From Sinohyriopsis cumingii (taxonomy: Eukaryota > Mollusca > Bivalvia > Unionida > Unionidae): DNA of 64,000 bases. A program made the position numbers and the translations under genes. The notes under the pieces are model-generated. The model was not told where the DNA came from, made no database searches, and worked only from the letters and a program-made list of their open reading frames with translations. The DNA is taken from the NCBI GenBank assembly GCA_028554795.2, contig CM068832.1, positions 88,832,511 to 88,896,510 of the forward strand, given 5' to 3'. Every line of letters begins with the position of its first letter. Within the stretch, counting starts at the first letter, position 1. Shown here one piece after another: positions 61,725 through 64,000 of the stretch.

Positions 61725-62220
61725 TTATTTTCCGTTTAACACGTTGATTACCGCGTTGGGGAAATTCCACTTCCTGATATCAAACTTGAAATATTATTCA
61801 CTGATTCACTGAGCCTTTGATCTGCTATCAAATTTCTTTCTGCCTCTTTAGATAATTCCGCTAGTTTTGATTTGCAGCCTGATTTATTATTTTACTGACA
61901 TCTGCAGGCATAATTTCAGTACTTGGTAATTTTACTGGTGGTTGTGATTTTCATCGCAATAATCGTGCTAGTCTTTCTTTGATTGCCGAGAACGCCTTAC
62001 CAGCAACATTAACAATTGCTCCAGGAGCTTTATCACGAACAATATCAATAGCTTTCATCGATAATTGTTTCGCAACAGGCGCTACTTGTGGGGCTATCCT
62101 TGTGAATAATCCCCGTACAACATCACCAAGTCCATCTCCGTAAATTGCTCTATAGGTTTTTAATCGCGAGTTTACCGCTCTGACCTTTACAGATTTACGA
62201 TGATTATTATGTATGATCAT
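61725..62220 (-). pseudogene. Protein VI-like gene of element 2, frameshifted
   Basis: Matches 24275-24742. Open for 89 codons (GDGLGDVVRGLFTRIAPQVAP, KERLARLLR), then a stop near 61951 and further indels; an insertion near 61830 adds bases not in element 1. Confidence 0.6.
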
Positions 62221-62249
62221 CTTATTTTAATTTGTTATTTATCTAACAA

Positions 62250-63307
62250 CTAGTCATCAGCAAGTTCATCGATAAGTTCTCGGTAAACGCCGATATCCAT
62301 GATACCACCTTGAAATAATCGCCGACAAATATCAGATGCTTCATTAATTATTTCTGGTGAATTATTTCCGGCACGTTTTCCTCCTATGAGAACCTCTAAC
62401 CGTGACACATCATTAATGATGTCATCAGGACAAACAAAATCATCTCCCAGACTACTCCCCCATACTTCTTTTTCTTTTTCTGATTTTTTAGGTGGTATCG
62501 CTCTAAACATTTCTTTAATTTTCGACATCATCGGTGAATAAGAAGATTGTTTTTGTTCTGTTTGTTGCAGAGGTGGAGGAAGTTGATACTGGGAGAGTTG
62601 TTCTTGTTCCTCTCTCTGTCTCTCTCTATAAAGTGTGTTTATTTCTTTATAAAGAGCATTATATTTCGAATCATCCTCTCTAGCTTGTCCTTTATTTGCA
62701 TGTATGCGATATATCCATCTAATAAAATTATCATTTTTTGTTTTTTCATAAGGGGGGTTTAAAACAGCAGATTTGTTAGATATATAATCTAATATTTTTT
62801 CGGGTAATTTTTCTCTTTTAGTATTTCTAATATCTTCGACAAACCCTTCCTTAAAATTTGTAATTAATTTTGTATTTTCCTTTATTAGCCAGGGTTCAGG
62901 TGTATGTTCTTTCTTTGCCCCGGTGACTTCAGTATAAAGTTTTCCAATACTTTCAAGTACTTCTTCGCCGACAGGTGGAGGTTGAGCCGCAGCTATTTCC
63001 CTGGCTATGCCAGGTGGAAGATCTCGTAAAATCTTTTTTGTCTGTTTAGTTCTTCTTGCTATTTTTTCGGTTTGTTCTGTTGTTTGTTTTGATACCGGAA
63101 GAAGATCCTCTTTGATGACTGTTGTAACTTTCTCAGTAGCTGCAGTGACGGGCTTAAACAGTTTTTTAGTGTCCTCTTCGTATTCAACTCGTGCTTCTTG
63201 CTGCTCTTGTAGATTTTTTCTAAATGAATCTCACACGGGAAGAAATTTTTTAATTGCTTCTAGTCTCTCTCGTGCTATTTTGCAGTATGAGATTCTGGAT
63301 GTATCAT
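62250..63307 (-). pseudogene. Scaffold-like coiled-coil gene of element 2, broken
   Basis: ATG at 63307; one base is lost within the first ten codons and other indels follow. The C-terminal 93 codons (62250-62531) are open and highly conserved (VSRLEVLIGGKRAGNNSPEI). An in-frame start near 62531 might give a short product. Confidence 0.6.
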
Positions 63308-63321
63308 TATTTTGATATAAC

Positions 63322-63591
63322 AATCTTTTAATTAATAGCAGCAGAGAGGGCGCCTACCAATGTTAGTCGTCAAAAAATTAAACAATAAATAAATAAACAC
63401 GTAGAGTACTTTATTTTTCAGCTACCTTTTCGAACTAAGGTTTTATTGATGGGGTTGGTTTCAACAAAAAATAAAATCATCTCAAGGAAACGTTTATTTG
63501 TGAAAATCTGGACCTTTCTACGAGATGATTTTATTTTGTTTGTTTTATTTGTTTGTCGGAATTCTGTGGTCTGTTCGCCCTCTCTGCTGCT
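63322..63591 (-). repeat. Right terminal inverted repeat of element 2
   Basis: Reverse complement of 46679-46947 with few differences. Outer end GCCCTCTCTGCTGCT, inner end AGCAGCAGAGAGGGC followed inward by the shared AATCTTTTAATTAAT. Confidence 0.9.
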
Positions 63592-64000
63592 ACATCTGGT
63601 GGAGGCAATCGCTGACAAATTCCATGCAGCATTTGACAAAGTTCTGACGGGCCTAATAAAAACGTGTCACGATTGAGTGCCATAAACTGTCTGATCGTCT
63701 ACTAATTAAATTTGAAAGTGTGGAAAAAAGTATACGTATTAAATTTTGCCCTGAATTGTATGATATTTTGGGTGGAGACCTCAATATGGTCACGGATAAG
63801 CAGACCAGAAGGATTCACATCGCAGACATTGACAACAACGGGCATTTTGCGAGGTATTTTCGTTTCCCGATAAAACTGAACCAGGGACTGAATTTGATCT
63901 TCGTGTACTCCGATGTGGTGGAGTACAACGTGGTGGGACATACCTCCGTACCGTTACTGCGTGTCATTCCTTTCAAAGTGAATTCTGCCACGACCAATGA
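63592..64000 (+). pseudogene. Penton-like protein of element 3, 3' part
   Basis: After one ACATC the reading frame of the 46312 gene resumes (LVEAIADKFHAAFDKV). A further one-base change near 63667 shifts the frame. The rest shows the family's ELYDILGGDLNM, FPIKLNQGLNLIFVYSDVVE and SVPLLRVIPF segments and runs off the window. So the gene had a second lesion besides the insertion. Confidence 0.75.

Larger units (their letters stand above)
46679..63591. mobile_element. Element 2: 16.9-kb Polinton-like element nested in element 3
   Basis: Begins AGCAGCAGAGAGGGCG and ends CGCCCTCTCTGCTGCT, with ACATC duplicated on both sides (46674-46678 and 63592-63596). Same gene order as element 1. Intact genes here: ATPase, cysteine-rich protein, NUMOD/HNH, penton-like, fiber-like, protease and pX-like. 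Broken: phospholipase, integrase, polymerase-helicase, capsid, protein VI-like, scaffold and the 90-aa gene. Confidence 0.92.
34603..64000 (+). mobile_element. Element 3: second-lineage Polinton, interrupted by element 2, right end outside window
   Basis: Begins AGTAGTGAATAGGGGC at 34603; 5'-AG termini are usual for Polintons. Gene order: divergent early pair, zinc-knuckle gene, 5'-truncated DNA polymerase, BIR genes, a tandem family, packaging ATPase, core proteins, chromodomain integrase, membrane protein, penton-like gene. The penton gene resumes at 63597 after the nested element. The hexon gene is not in the window and probably lies to the right. Proteins differ strongly from those of elements 1 and 2, and GC content is higher, so this is a separate lineage. 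Confidence 0.85.

Overview
The window reads as nuclear DNA of an animal, most likely an arthropod. It is AT-rich, holds decayed Ty3/Gypsy, CACTG-type and tRNA-SINE repeats and microsatellites, and shows no bacterial gene density. Nearly all convincing genes belong to virus-like DNA transposons of the Polinton/Maverick type. No ordinary host gene was found.

Four such elements are visible. Element 4 (1-1149) is one end of a Polinton that runs off the left edge. Element 1 (9125-26044) is a complete 16.9-kb element between 5-bp duplications TTTAA. Element 3 (34603 to beyond 64000) is a second Polinton lineage related to element 4. It carries a truncated B-family DNA polymerase, a chromodomain integrase, a packaging ATPase, core proteins, a penton-like capsid gene, BIR (inhibitor-of-apoptosis) genes and a tandem family with a weak F-box-like motif. 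Element 2 (46679-63591) is a second 16.9-kb copy of the element 1 family. It sits inside the penton-like gene of element 3, between 5-bp duplications ACATC.

Elements 1 and 2 share one layout. The left block holds a packaging ATPase facing out, a zinc-ribbon/phospholipase A2 protein and an integrase facing in, a very large fused polymerase / SF1 helicase / HNH gene on the minus strand, a small cysteine-rich protein and a NUMOD/HNH endonuclease. The centre is 2.5-3 kb of hairpin repeats, a 52-bp satellite and one small helical gene. The right block is a minus-strand virion operon: scaffold-like protein, protein VI-like, double-jelly-roll major capsid protein, pX-like, adenain-type protease, fiber-like protein, membrane protein and penton-like protein. 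Each copy has nonsense codons or frameshifts, but mostly in different genes, so the two record a recently active family.

The points most worth attention are these. Three perfect histone-type 3' stem-loops sit on divergent early-looking transcripts of elements 3 and 4. The terminal repeats of elements 1 and 2 are self-contained cassettes bounded by the same 15-bp motif but with different interiors. Hairpin repeats show paired base changes. A candidate -1 frameshift site is retained in both copies. The 52-bp satellite is inverted between copies. A paralogous empty site proves the element 1 insertion.
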